Assembly (NCBI GenBank): GCA_963576475.1
Contig: OY754978.1
Location: forward strand, 10,842,799 to 10,906,798
Source: Molanna angustata
Lineage: Eukaryota > Arthropoda > Insecta > Trichoptera > Molannidae
Reading direction: 5' to 3'
Length of the DNA stretch: 64,000 nucleotides
A model generated the notes under the pieces. The model did not search any database. It was not told where the DNA came from and was given only the letters and a program-made list of their open reading frames with translations. Position 1 is the first letter of the stretch. Every line of letters starts with the position of its first letter. Both the position numbers and the translations under genes were made by a program. Below, one piece after another: positions 33,020 to 44,139 of this stretch.

Positions 33020-33168
33020 ATCTAATTATGACCTAATCCAGTGGTCGCGAGTTCGAATCCTGCCATGGCCGATTTCGTTCACCTGGGAATGTATCGTTTC
33101 GTTTGCGTAGTTTAGGGAATGTATGAGGATTTATATGAACGTGTTACAAGGACATATTCATTCTTTAA
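33020..33168 (+). mobile_element. tRNA-derived SINE (type S1), head-truncated
   Basis: B box AGTTCGAATCC, 'tgccatggccgatttcgttc' and the end 'gaatgtatgagga...acatattcatt'. The text just before the B box ('taatctaattatgacctaat') is shared with the copy at 50570. Confidence 0.75.
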
Positions 33169-33169
33169 A

Positions 33170-34000
33170 AAAAATGTGCAATACATGTTGTATTACACAG
33201 GCTTGGTGTCATTACTATAATATTTCTTTCTTGATATTTTTTTGTTGTTATATATTTATATAGGTACCTATTTAAAATTATGTATGTATGTATTTTGCTT
33301 CGTGGTTCATAAACGTATGTTTTAATAATTTGTTATTATGTATGTCAAAGCCCATGTATGTAGGGCGTTTATATATATAAATAAATAAATATTAATGTAT
33401 TACTGTCACTCAGACTCTGTCAACCTTTATCGATTGAACTTTAGGGGTGTCTGTCGGGGGTTTCCACCAAGTGTCTGTAAATAAATGCCGTGATTTCTGA
33501 AAATCTTCCGTTGTAAATATAAAAAAAATCACGCTTCCAATCATTGTTACCTGGTGTGGTATCCTTACATAAAAAATCAACCATTTTACTTTGACGCTAA
33601 GTATTAACATAGAGCTGATTTGTTTTCTATAGACGTCCATAGCTTTTGGTATTAGACGAGTAAGGCATATGTCCAGTACTGGACGAAGGAATGCTGACGA
33701 AAGAAAAGACGTCCATACATCTTTTCTCTTTGATTTCATCTTTCAAAATTTTCAATTTTTTTTTTCGAATCATGGACAACTGAGCTTTTATTTTTTTATT
33801 CAATGAATGTATACAAGAGAAATGTGCTACATAAAATGCAATCCTCGTCCTTTCGAGAAAAAAAAATAATTGCAGTATTTTTGCAAAGGAAAGGTAATAA
33901 TGAAATACCTGGTGTTGTATAGTGTAGATCACAACCCAATCCCTTTAAAAGATTTTTTAAGCTTGATATTATTAAACCTGGTACCTTTATAATATCCTAT
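33170..34000. other. Mostly unassigned DNA; one repeat-Z core
   Basis: The repeat-Z box is at 33921-33940. The frames at 33410-33932 on the minus strand overlap each other and show no motif. Confidence 0.4.
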
Positions 34001-34003
34001 GTG

Positions 34004-34878
34004 TCCAACTGTCGATTCGTTCAAGAGAATTTATTTCTCTCAATGAATCGACTTTATTAATCTTATTCCCGTGTAAGAGAATTATATGCAGTAGTAGAGT
34101 TTTTGCACGTTTTTCCAACTTTGAAATCAAAAACATCAACTTAAGAGGCTTTGCAGCATATAATGTTCTATACATGAATTAACTCAGAATTCGGAGTAGA
34201 GCATTTAGTGTATTTGTGTATCCCCCCCCTTATAACTTTTGATACGCACAATGCACAGAACCCAAAATTTCAGAATATATAGATAATTATAGGCCAACTT
34301 CAAAATTTCAAAATTTTCTTTCCGTCAGGGGTTAATTCTCATTTTTTTATTATTCCAGAGTTCCTCAAACATTTTTTTATTGAGTAAAACATTTTTTTTC
34401 ATAGCAAATTTTTTTGTATAACTGTCTATATTTCCAAAGCTTTTCAAAATATCGAAAAAAGCTGAAACACCCCAAATATATAATTTAATTTTCCATAAAA
34501 ATTATGTGCATTAAAGTAGTACATCTCAGACTTTTCTTAATTTTTTTTATAATAATTGAATTTAGTGACGACATCGTTTCATACAATTTGTAAGGCAGTA
34601 TACACTACACAATATCTACGGAGACTCGATAGTTTGATAGGTACTTATCTTTAAACATACATACAAACCATCATGTTGTTTTCATATTCTGTGTAGGAAA
34701 AAAGAACTGACCTCCATACTATCGCATCCTGACATACGTACCTACATATTTTATATGAAAAAAAATATTTTAAAATATTTGTTGATTTGTGTTTAAATGT
34801 TTATAGTTTGGTACGTATTCTTCAATTATACATACTATCGCCATCTATAGTTGGATCTCATGTGTAACATGCAACTAT
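34004..34878 (+). mobile_element. Non-autonomous Helitron (family A), diverged copy
   Basis: Starts TCCAACTGTCGAT at 34004. The 3' region has 'tagttggatctcatgtgtaac' and ends CAACTAT rather than CAACTAG. Internal deletions and lack of the long GT tract mark it as older. Confidence 0.75.
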
Positions 34879-34879
34879 T

Positions 34880-35440
34880 TATATAAATAGTAGCAACTAG
34901 TAAAAAGTACCTATAGGTAAGTGCATTTATTCACGCAAACAACATATTTTTATTATGCCTTTGTTTAATTTAATTATGACGGTCAATAAATTACTTGTAA
35001 TTAAATCGACCATCCAAAGCAACCCTCCAAAAATATCTCATTATGCTTTTCAAACTAATTACCCACGCAATAATTAATTTCATAAACCATTACTTCAACA
35101 ATTTATTACAATTATCTCAAACTAAAATAATAATGAAAATACCTATGTATCTCAAATATCAATGGAAACCCAATTACCTTTACACAGACAACTGTACATT
35201 TGGCTTATAAGTAAGTTTTAATCTATATTTTCGCTAATGACTAATAACAGAGTCCTTTCTTAGGAACGTATAACTTATGTATATATGATGAAATCTATCT
35301 TTATTTTTAATCAGCGCCGCTCTGGAAGCTAAATGTAAAGCAATAAGCTATAGGTATACCTAATAAAGAAAATCTTTTTGTACTTAACATACATAAGTTT
35401 TTCGAAAAATATCTCCCCTCCCTTCCCTTCATTCTGAAAT
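34880..35440. other. Unassigned AT-rich DNA
   Basis: No feature recognised. Confidence 0.5.
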
Positions 35441-35494
35441 AATGGACTATGGTAAGTGGTTAGAAATTAAATTGAATACAAGCATAGTATAGAG

Positions 35495-36115
35495 CAGTGG
35501 TCGGGGAACTTTTTTAACCATTACCCCAAAATATTTTTGTGTAAGTCCATATTACCCCTTTCTCCCATTTTGAAAAGAAGACAATCAATGTATATTTCAA
35601 TAAACATTATTTATTGAATTAATTTACACGGAAAATAAAAAAAAAGTTACAAGAAAATAGTAAGTATGTAAGTAATAGCCAAATAAAATAAAATTCTCAA
35701 ATTGGATCAAACAAAAATTCAGGGGGGCAAGTCTGGTTCGACCGGCGAAATCAAAACCCCAGTGATTACCCATATCATGGATATAATTATTATATGGAGT
35801 TCTACAATATCTTTAGATGTCATAGATCTCCATACGATAATTATATCCATGATATGGGTAATCACTAGGGTTTTGATTTCGCCGGTCGAACCAGACTTGC
35901 CCCCCCAGCTGATTTTCAGGTTTCCCTTTCAGATTTTGGAGAAATGATATTGCTTCATGTTTGATGCAATTACTTCAAAATTGGGACTTTTGATGTAAGT
36001 AGCACCTGAATTGATTAAGTTTGTAAAAATACTAACAATTTTATGAAAAAGAAAACTAGAAAAATTTCCTTATTACCCCAAAAAAAAACATTTACCCCAT
36101 TTCCCCGACCGCTGG
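35495..36115. mobile_element. hAT-type MITE
   Basis: Left end CAGTGGTCGGGGAAC, right end complement CAGCGGTCGGGGAAA. Flanks GTATAGAG and GAATAGAG form an 8-bp target duplication with one mismatch. ACCCC-rich subterminal blocks are present on both sides. No transposase frame. A palindromic MITE is nested at 35723. Confidence 0.78.
35723..35905. mobile_element. Palindromic MITE (GGGGGCAAGTC ends), copy 1
   Basis: A near-complete palindrome: GGGGGCAAGTCTGGTTCGAC at the left and its complement at the right, with about 80-bp arms around 'ctacaatatctttagatgtcatag'. CAG flanks both sides. Copy 2 is at 43918-44099. Frames on either strand here are shadows of the palindrome. Confidence 0.78.
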
Positions 36116-36283
36116 AATAGAGTATGTTGTTGACCACAACTCATTTAAATTTTATTTGCTTCCTTCGCAAGCAAGTGTAAAAAACAGAAAAATTGGATTA
36201 TAGGAAATGGTTTAAAATTTAATTGAAAGATTTTACTGTTGGCTACAACCCATTTATTATTTTCACAAATTTTAAACGTCTCA

Positions 36284-36440
36284 ATAGACGAAGTTGGAAT
36301 ATTATAGTAGAACCAGGAACTCAAGGCACGACCTGTCACCGGCTGGTTTACCTGATCACTTTACGCGCTTGCGTAACGTTCACCAATTATGCCTTCTTAT
36401 TTAGTTCCCTTATCAATGCAATTTTGAAAGTTCTAAATAT
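36284..36440 (+). mobile_element. TTAA-type element, partial copy
   Basis: 'cgtctcaatagacgaagttgg' at the left edge after TTAA, and 'gaaccaggaactcaaggca' plus 'cggctggttta' matching the complement of the 10264 MITE interior. The right limit is uncertain; it extends beyond the short MITE form. Confidence 0.55.
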
Positions 36441-36764
36441 TTTTACAATGAGAAACTGATCATTTGAAAAAAAAAAGCTGAAAAAAAACCATCGCCATCC
36501 ATGAAGTAACGAAGAAACCTTTTTGTAACGCCATCTATTTAGAAATTTGTAAACAATGAAAGCAACGGTCCTTATACATGAGGTGACAATGTTCTCGCAC
36601 AAATGTCATCCGTGAACTACGCCAGATATATTATTTCAATTTTTGGCTTGTTTACTTACTTGTACCAATGTACCTACTTGTACCAATGGGTATATTTTTA
36701 CATACCCATTTGTATTGTTAAATATTTACATTGAAAGAAAGTGCGTATAAAAAAAATCAGAAAG

Positions 36765-36850
36765 ATTGGACAATGGGAAATGGTTCGAAATGTAATTGAA
36801 TATTGGCGTTGTGGAGAGTTAAGTGCTTGCTACAACCCACTCATTTTTAT
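36765..36850 (+). repeat. Repeat Z, best copy
   Basis: 'attggacaatgggaaatgg', 'aatgtaattgaatattgg', TTGTGGAGAGTTAAGTGC and TTGCTACAACCCACTC. The 'gtggagagtt' part also matches the TIR edge of repeat Y at 421. Confidence 0.55.
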
Positions 36851-36954
36851 AAATCGTCATCGAAACCAAGTGTGTTGTATATAATACATGAAAAATAACA
36901 CAAAAAAACATAAACATGAAAAATAACACAATAAACACTATTTAGTAATAAGCT

Positions 36955-37055
36955 GTAAACAGTTTTTGGTCCTTGAATTGTTTTGTATATGTAATTAATT
37001 GTACTTTGTTATGACTATTTTGTTTACATTAAAAAGAAATAAAAAAAATATTTTT
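36955..37055 (+). mobile_element. LINE 3' UTR fragment
   Basis: 'cagtttttggtccttgaatt' then 'ttaattgtactttgttatga' and an A-rich tail, the inverse of 8200-8300. Confidence 0.6.
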
Positions 37056-37059
37056 TTTT

Positions 37060-37355
37060 ATTTTGCTAGTCAATTCACTGGTCGTTATGGAACCGATATT
37101 CAGAATATTTATTCTTTATAATTTTCTAGTTTATGATTGATGTTGGAACGAAAAAAAGGAAAAACTCACAAACATACATACCTACATATAAATATATTGC
37201 ACACTAAAATGTGATGGTGGCGACTCCTCCGGATCCGACAAAAGATGATATTACGCACAATGTAATTTTATAGATAATATGTGCAAGTGAGATATACATA
37301 GAAATTATTCATTATCAACTAAAAGTTATCATTCGTTCTGAGGATGAACTTATTT
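37060..37355. other. Unassigned DNA
   Basis: AT-rich, no feature recognised. Confidence 0.5.
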
Positions 37356-37356
37356 T

Positions 37357-37490
37357 TTAAGAATGAATATGTCCTTGAAACAAGTACATATACAACCTCA
37401 TACATTCGCTAAATTAAACATAAATGCTTGTGCTATAGGTGAACAAAATCGGTCGTGGCAGGATTCGAACTCGGCTCCCATCTAATATTC
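37357..37490 (-). mobile_element. tRNA-derived SINE (type S1), head-truncated
   Basis: Minus strand: B box GTTCGAATCC, 'tgccacgaccgattttgttc', 'cacaagcatttatgtttaat' and the tail 'ggacatattcattc'. Confidence 0.75.
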
Positions 37491-37564
37491 CGAGCAAGTT
37501 CGGATTTGATCGGTAATCATCGGGAGTCATCGGACGATTTCGAGTGTAACAGTTGACGAATTTT

Positions 37565-37960
37565 CTTTATTTTATAATAATAATAATATATTTATTTCAC
37601 ATAAGAAAAGAAAACTACTTACAGAAACAATACACCACAGAGACCACTCAGTATTTATATAAAAACAATCAAAAAATATACAAAACAAAAAACATTATAA
37701 ACCAAAAAAAAAAATAATAATAATAAAACACCTTGGGTGCTCCCTGATTGGCATCATTCCATCACTTTACCTATGTCTATCTAACTAGGAATAATTCCTG
37801 TTTTAAGTAAGGACAATTTCAATGTATGTTCACTACGCTTTATTTTACATCATGCGATTGAAAATTCAATCGATTGAATTAAAAAAGAGCATAAACATTA
37901 ATATAAGAAACAAGAAGAAAAACATTTTTGCATTAACAAAATGTAAAATAAAGCATAAAA
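37565..37960 (-). mobile_element. LINE 3' UTR fragment
   Basis: Inverse of 29540-29932: (TAA)n at 37575-37590, 'caccacagagaccactcag', 'gattggcatcattccatcac' and 'acatcatgcgattgaaa'. No coding part. Confidence 0.7.
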
Positions 37961-38019
37961 TATATTTGGTTACATACATATATTTGGTTGGATCTGACGA
38001 ATTTGTCCAATGGCGGATT

Positions 38020-38825
38020 AGGTATATGAGAAATGTTTTTCTTTTTCCTCTCTGAAGTATTTTATTTAACGATCTCAAATGAACTTATCTTCTTCGACGT
38101 TATTCCCACGTCAATTTTCCTAACATATTCAATTCAATGTGTTGCACCGAGTATGCACGTACCCATGTGTACTTATGCATTGTATCCCAATCAAAATATG
38201 AATTGTATTCAAATTATCCTCATGTGACATAATGTCGATGTGAATTTGAATTAACAAAACGACTCTACCTTCATCATTTGGTATCATCTGCTGCAATCGA
38301 CGCTCTTTTATTTCAACAAGAACGTCAATGTAAATGACCTGAACGTCAATGAAATTATTCTTCATGAGTAACGTCGAGATTGGGGTGACCTCAATCATTG
38401 AGGCTTTCTCAATGATTGATTTTATATTCCTAATTTTCCCTTTCTATTCCTATCCATTGTCCTGTCCCAAACCTCCTAACTTGTATGCATGTATTTATAG
38501 GTATGTTTACATAATATTGATTTATTTGATTTTTTTTGTTTCTTATCCATGTAAGGTTTTTATATTTTGTCATTTTGTATGTATACACCCACGGAAATTT
38601 TCCTTGTTTTTTTATACAAATATATGTATGTTATGGGTATATAATTTTATATAGTTTTATATTATTTTGTATTATATATAGTTATATATTTTTATTATAT
38701 GACCGTATCATAGTAATTGGCGTTACAATCTTGGTTTTTGTATTTATTAGTTCATTTTGAAAATTTATGTTTATATTAAAAAAACTATATGTAACCTTCA
38801 AAATAAATAAATTAATAGACCTGTT
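38020..38825. other. Unassigned DNA with a perfect short hairpin
   Basis: TCAATCATTGAG-gcttt-CTCAATGATTGA at about 38391-38419 is a 12-bp perfect stem. Overlapping frames on both strands (38129-38760) have no motif. Confidence 0.45.
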
Positions 38826-38827
38826 GA

Positions 38828-39015
38828 ACATTCGACCGCCATGGCAATGGTTAGTCTTTTCACATCTGCGCCAACTTCCTCGGTTCGATTCCCAGCAGAT
38901 GTGAACATGATTTCAAATAATTACCCACTGACGCAATTCTTGCTTTTCAGGGCTGGAAACATAAGTCTGTTGAAATAATATATTGCCGTTCGGCAATAAA
39001 ATCGTCACTTGTATG
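38828..39015 (+). mobile_element. tRNA-derived SINE (type S3) with LINE-like tail
   Basis: B box GGTTCGATTCC at about 38880, 'cagggctggaaacataag', and tail hairpin TTGCC-GTTC-GGCAA (38983-38996) followed by TAAAATCGTCACTTG. The A box is degenerate. It abuts a LINE fragment. Confidence 0.75.
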
Positions 39016-39019
39016 TTTA

Positions 39020-39290
39020 TAATAAGATGGAGAGTAATCAAGATGGACTTTGTGACTGCGGCGAAGATCAGACTATGACACATCTGTTGGAGTGCCTTCT
39101 GGTAGGGGCGAAGTGAACCGAAGGGGAGTTGTGGGTGGTACCAACTGGGAGAAACATCTCAATCCTGACTTACTGGACTGGGAAGAGAGTTTAGGACGCT
39201 GCCGACATGATAGAAGAAGAAGAGTATGCCCTTTACTTATGCAAGAAAGATATGGCAAAAGATGCAAAACAGCCCAAAGATTAACTTAAA
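39020..39290 (+). pseudogene. LINE ORF2 C-terminal fragment
   Basis: The reading KMESNQDGLCDCGEDQTMTHLLECLLV then a stop has the C.CG...QTM.HLL.C pattern found near the end of several LINE ORF2 proteins (after the RT). Residual 'NLNPDLLDWEESL' lies in a second frame. The frame is broken within 35 codons. Confidence 0.6.
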
Positions 39291-39539
39291 TAATGATATA
39301 ATTTTTTTTTTCGTCAGAGTAACTTACTACCTATAGTTTCATTTGTTACGTACAATTTTATGTTTTACAATAATTCAAAGGATTTTTTTTTTCAGCTGCA
39401 AACATCCATTTTGTACTTAAAAATGTTATTTATTCATTTTATTTAAAATTAAGACTGAAAAAAATATCATATAGGTAACATGTCAAAGGATTCTAACAGT
39501 GTTGAAACGAAAAAAACCAAGGCGAGAAACATCATTTTA

Positions 39540-39660
39540 TTTATTATTTATTTATTTATTTATTCATTGATTAACAATTACACATAACACATTAACATTA
39601 TAGTGTCCCCCGTTAGGTAGGCGAGTACCTACCCATGTTGGGGGTCTATATTACATTATA
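39540..39660 (-). mobile_element. LINE 3' tail with two-tier hairpin
   Basis: Minus strand: hairpin 39607-39644 (CCCCC/GGGGG outside, GGTAGG/CCTACC inside), then about 60 bp to (AATAAA/AAAT)n at 39540-39570. The layout matches 16941, 55433 and 60695. Confidence 0.5.
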
Positions 39661-41330
39661 ATTTACAATATTTTATATATTATATTACATTATATTATAT
39701 TACATTACTTCATACACATATATATCTCTATCTCGTTGATGTATGAAAATACAATTTAACAAACAAATAAAATTTATTTTTAAAGTCGTTATGTAAAGGG
39801 TCTTTTTAAATACATTTTTGTTAATATTTTTTGTTAATTTATACATTTTTACTCATAAATTTTGCAATGTGGTCGAGCTACCATAGTTAAAAATCCGTTT
39901 GATATTTGTCAATGGTCCTTCAAAAGTTCTGGATCAAAAATTAGACCACAAAAAATATTATAGATATTCAGATTAGGCTAAAATGATTAAATATATGTAG
40001 GTCAGGTTATAGATTTAGATAATCAGGTTTTAGATTAATACATGATTATTAATTTATTACAAACTGAACACACTATATATAAGGTATATAGTAGATAACA
40101 CTTAAAAGATTATAGATACATATTTTGATTAGAATAAAAGATATGGATATTTAGGTTCCGTTAAAACAATTTATATTTAACTAAAATGATTAAAGATAAG
40201 GATATAGACATAACAAATGTTAGATATATGTTAAATTATAGATAATATTTGAAACTAAAACTGAAACTAAAATGATTAAAGACTGAACAGATTATAGATA
40301 CTTATTTAGAAACATTTAGATTAGATTTAGTAAATTATAGATTAGGTTAAGAGATTTTAATATAGTCAAAAATAACTGTAATGTGTTTTATTTTTCAAGC
40401 GTCAAAATGATCCAAATATTGGACAAAAATAATATTTACTTTTAGCACACAAGATTTTTAACTAAAATCTAATGAAATGTGGATTCACGCATAACATCAT
40501 CGATTACTATATGCATTAAATTTATTGATTTAAAAATTATCCCAATTAGTAGTCCTAAATTTTATCTTTTTCCAACATATTAATAATTATAACCTTTTTT
40601 TTGTTGACAAAATTTTCCAAGTTAGAAAAATTAATAATTCATATATAGGTAAATGTCCTTATTTAAAATTAAGAAGCGGAATCAAAATACAACAACAAAA
40701 AAGTATTTAAAAGCCATTTTTTTTAAACAGTAAACAAAATAGAAAAGTCCACGCGTCCAGGATTCAATTTCCAAATGAATAGAGATTTACAATATAACTT
40801 ATTGTTATATTGCAAATCTCTATTATCGCTCCTCTGGAAGTGAAAGAAATTGCCATGTGGTAATAAACCTACTAATAACGCACAGAACAAAATAAAGTAG
40901 TTATTATAATTTAAAATGCATTTAATGTTTCATACTCAATAATAGTAGGTATTCAAAAAATAAATCAGTACATAATTATTTTTACAATATTGGGGAAAAA
41001 TGTAATCATTTACATTTTTAAAAATATTTAAAAATTTCGTACCTTTCAATCGAAGCTGCAAAACGTTTTTAAACACAGCAAATATTCAAAACTACATTTA
41101 TACCAATGTTTTTTTTCACAACTAATTCGTCACAAATCAAATATCAACATGTATTAAGTAACATTAAATCCTATGCCCAGAATATTATTTATTAATCACA
41201 AACAAGTACACGTGAAAATGAGTTATTTTTATTATTTTATATTTGTATTATTTTTGAGGTTATCAACGTACAAATTAATGACAATTTAAATTATTAATAA
41301 ATTATTCTTATTGACAAATTTCACAACATT
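39660..41330. other. Very AT-rich DNA with diffuse repeats and a hairpin
   Basis: 39950-40370 holds many spaced 'agattatagat' and 'aaaatgattaaaga' variants. 40778-40824 is a 20-bp-stem hairpin (AATAGAGATTT...AAATCTCTATT). The tail motif TTGCC-ATGT-GGTAATAAACC is at 40850-40863. No gene. Confidence 0.45.
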
Positions 41331-41369
41331 AGTATCAACTAAATCAAAAACCATGCCGGCGTATTCGAA

Positions 41370-41678
41370 ATGTCAAAAATTTTACACGAGGATCGTAATT
41401 TTTCAAACATCGAACGCTCGGAGGTGAGCGGCAAACGACGAGCTTTCCCGCCGAGAAACCAGGAACAACTGAATGCATTGGTACAGAGTAGGTACCTACC
41501 TACAATATCTATGGACACGCAGTTCCAAAATTACCGCGGGAAAAACATCGCTCAGCTGAGTTTGTGGGCACGAAATGAAAAGCGGCGGGTTCTACGTTCT
41601 ACCCTTGACTTTGGAATACTTTCCGATGTGATTTATTACAGCATTTTTCCAAACCTTTGTGCTCTGTCTCTGTTATGA
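41370..41678 (+). CDS. Unrecognised 102-codon frame in a less AT-rich patch
   Basis: I do not recognise this product. It is charged at the N-terminal side (HEDRNFSNIERSEVSGKRRAFPPRNQEQLNALVQ) and hydrophobic at its end. Unlike the surroundings, 41350-41600 is clearly richer in GC and shows no match to any repeat in this window. It could therefore be part of a host exon, a promoter-proximal region or a single-copy fragment of an unknown element. 'GTAGGTACCTACC' at 41487 could be read as a splice donor region but is also a common simple motif here. Coding status is unproven. Confidence 0.2.
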   Translation: MSKILHEDRNFSNIERSEVSGKRRAFPPRNQEQLNALVQSRYLPTISMDTQFQNYRGKNIAQLSLWARNEKRRVLRSTLDFGILSDVIYYSIFPNLCALSLL

Positions 41679-41699
41679 TACAAAAATTTACAAGGGAAT

Positions 41700-42550
41700 T
41701 TTATCTGCGTACTGAAAATATTATTTTATCGGATATCGCAACGGAACAATGAGAAATAAAGGTTTTATTGGGAACCTTAGTGTAATCGGTAATGTTATAA
41801 AAAATTCTTTTTGAGTGCCTTTTTCTGTGGAATCTTGTTCATAAATATACCATACCAGTAGATAAAATTTATACAAAAATCAACTTATGATAAGGGTTAA
41901 TAAAATATTTTATGTAGGTAGGTACTACGTTTTTAAATGAATTTATAATAAAATATTGAACACAAAGGAAATTGTACAAAATCTATGAATTTTATTTTTC
42001 ATTGATTGCGTTATTGCGTTTCACTCTGTTTTATTGAGTAGCTTGTCATATATTTTTGCATGTAGCTATCTCTTTAGCATTTTATTAAAATATAGAAGTT
42101 TATTTATGATAAATAAGGTTTATTTTTTTTCAAAATATGGTTTCAACTCGTTCACCGTATAATAGGTAGTTAAATTTATTATAGGTTGCTTCCTACATAG
42201 CCAAGCTCAGAAATTTGACATGATTAAATAGTCCCATAAATATTCTGAGAGATGGGACCATTAAGAATTGAGAATAATGGGAGAACATGATGTATGAAGC
42301 GAAGTATAGAAATAAATAAAGCAAAGAACAAGAAATGCCAAGATACTAAGTGAAAGTAGTACGTTTTGTATTTTCTTTCATTTATAATAATAATAATAAA
42401 TATATGGTGTGATCATTTTAAAACTCTTTTTATTTATTAATATTAAAATATTCTAACTAACAATACTATGGAATAGCCTTAGTTTGGATATTATGTCGTC
42501 ATACTCACATTCTCTATAATATATACGCAAGAAAAGATTGAAGAAAGAAT
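41700..42550. other. Unassigned AT-rich DNA
   Basis: 42360-42540 has '(ATA)n' and a stretch resembling LINE tails ('actatggaatagccttagtt'), too short to assign. Confidence 0.4.
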
Positions 42551-42562
42551 ATTCAACTAGAC

Positions 42563-43213
42563 CAGAGGCTCCCAAACTTTTTTGTGTCGTAGACCCCTTG
42601 CCATGTTTTTCGATTTTTGATAGACCCCCTACTTACCTGATATTATGCTTCTCGGGTAAATAACAGGTACTATGTCAAATATTAATTTAACACGCACCCA
42701 ATAACAAGTTGCCACATTCTGGAGACTTACGATATTAATCGTCTCACAGATCCAGACTGAAAACACAATTAAAAACTGTGTCTCCAACGGGAATCGAACC
42801 CGGGACCTTTGGATCAGCAGTCAAATACCTAACCAACTGAGCCACGAAGGCCGAAAAAATTAAAGTCAAATTTAAATTGTATGGTCTTAGATTTTATGGC
42901 AGGCATAGACGTACAACCATTATAAATGAATGTGAGAAGGGGGATGTTATGAATGTTATCTAAGGTTTTGGTATGATGGAACTTTAAGGAAATTTGAATG
43001 TAACATGACAAAAAATTTTAAAATAAAATATTATACAATGATTAATAATAGCAAATTGTAATGCGATAAGTACTATCAGTGTATGTTGAGATCCACTATC
43101 GTGGACCCCCATTTACATTTCATGGACCCCAGATATTTTTTTCGCTGACGTAGACCCCTTGCAAGTTGTCATAGACCCCTGGGGGTCGATATAGACCACT
43201 TTGGGAATCACTG
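42563..43213. mobile_element. hAT-type MITE with exact 8-bp TSD
   Basis: Ends CAGAGGCTCCCAAAC and, on the complement, CAGTGATTCCCAAAG. AACTAGAC is repeated exactly at 42555-42562 and 43214-43221. Subterminal 'tagaccccttgc' blocks occur on both sides. It contains an S2 SINE. Confidence 0.82.
42640..42856 (-). mobile_element. tRNA-derived SINE (type S2)
   Basis: Minus strand: 'cggccttcgtggctcagttgg' (A box), CGGGTTCGATTCC (B box), 'ggagacacagtttttaattg', 'gggtgcgtgttaaattaata' and end 'cgagaagcataata'. It lies within the hAT MITE. Confidence 0.82.
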
Positions 43214-43480
43214 AACTAGACCTTAGAATACACCAAACCTCTCGTTACCAAGATCGGATGAGCTGTCAAAGTTGACTTTAACGCGAAAATTTTCAACACA
43301 AAAATAATATGTAGTATGTAGGTATTAAAAATTATACAACTACGTAAATAATATTTTGAAAATTATAACTTATTTGAAAAATTCCAATACATAATGAACT
43401 ATGTAATTTCTAAACTGAAATTTCCATTCAATTTATAAAGCAAATCGCTCACGCGATTTACACCTGGGGATTTACGTACA

Positions 43481-43756
43481 CATTATACTATTATTTCGCT
43501 GTCGTATTTTATTGTATTCTATATAATTTTCGGTTAGATTTAGTTAGTTCTCAATGATAATAGCGACAAACGATATAAATTGAATGGAAATTGGTTGCAA
43601 GAAAAATCTTATCAAACACATTATACTATTATTTCGCTGTCGTATTTTATTGTATTCTATATAATTTTCGGTTAGATTTAGTTAGTTCTCAATGATAATA
43701 GCGACAAACGATATAAATTGAATGGAAATTGGTTGCAAGAAAAATCTTATCAAACC
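43481..43756 (+). repeat. 138-bp exact tandem duplication
   Basis: The unit starting 'cattatactattatttcgc' at 43481 recurs at 43619 with no difference that I can see over the unit length. It lies in the middle of the fold-back element. Confidence 0.85.
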
Positions 43757-43917
43757 TTTGTCATTTGAGGTTAGTAATATGTTTATTTTGTATTCGCATT
43801 TGATCACATTATTAAATAAATTATATTTTTACGTAGTTGTATTTTTTTCATACTACTTATTATATTATGTTGAAAATTTTCGCATTTAATATCAACTTTG
43901 ACAGCTCATCCGATCTT

Positions 43918-44099
43918 GGGGGCAAGTCTGGTTCGATCGGCGAAATCAAAACCCCAGTGATTACCCATATCATGGATATAATTATCGTATGGAGTTCAAT
44001 GACATCTAAAGATACTGTAGAACTCCATATAATAATTATATCCATGATATGGGTAATCATGAGGGTTTTGATTTCGCCGATTGAACCAGACTTGCCCCC
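43918..44099. mobile_element. Palindromic MITE (GGGGGCAAGTC ends), copy 2
   Basis: 182 bp, with CTT at 43915-43917 and 44100-44102. The opposite arm of the host fold-back (near 43253) shows the uninterrupted text, confirming a 3-bp target duplication. Frames on both strands here are palindrome shadows. Confidence 0.82.
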
Positions 44100-44139
44100 C
44101 TTGTTATCTAGAGCTGTGGTGTATTCTATGGTCTAGTCA

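Larger units (their letters stand above)
35440..36262 (+). repeat. Repeat Z, two units, the first split by a hAT MITE
   Basis: Unit 1: 35440-35494 ('aatggactatggtaagtgg', 'aaattaaattgaat') continues at 36116-36150 ('gttgttgaccacaactcat'). Unit 2: 36190-36262 ('attggattataggaaatgg', 'aaaatttaattgaa', 'gttggctacaaccca'). A third unit lies at 36765-36850. Confidence 0.6.
42555..44138. mobile_element. Fold-back DNA element hosting nested insertions
   Basis: Inverse arms: left 42555-42562 plus 43222-43345 (CTTAGAATACACC, 'aagatcggatgagctgtc', 'cgaaaattttcaaca') and right 43815-43917 plus 44103-44138. The left arm is opened by a hAT MITE (42563-43213) and the right by a palindromic MITE (43918-44099). 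The middle holds a 138-bp tandem duplication. No ORF. Confidence 0.65.

Noticed and set aside
43837..44136. 'HIMDIIII' frames on both strands at 35702, 43837 and 43860
   Set aside because: Produced by both strands of a palindromic MITE.
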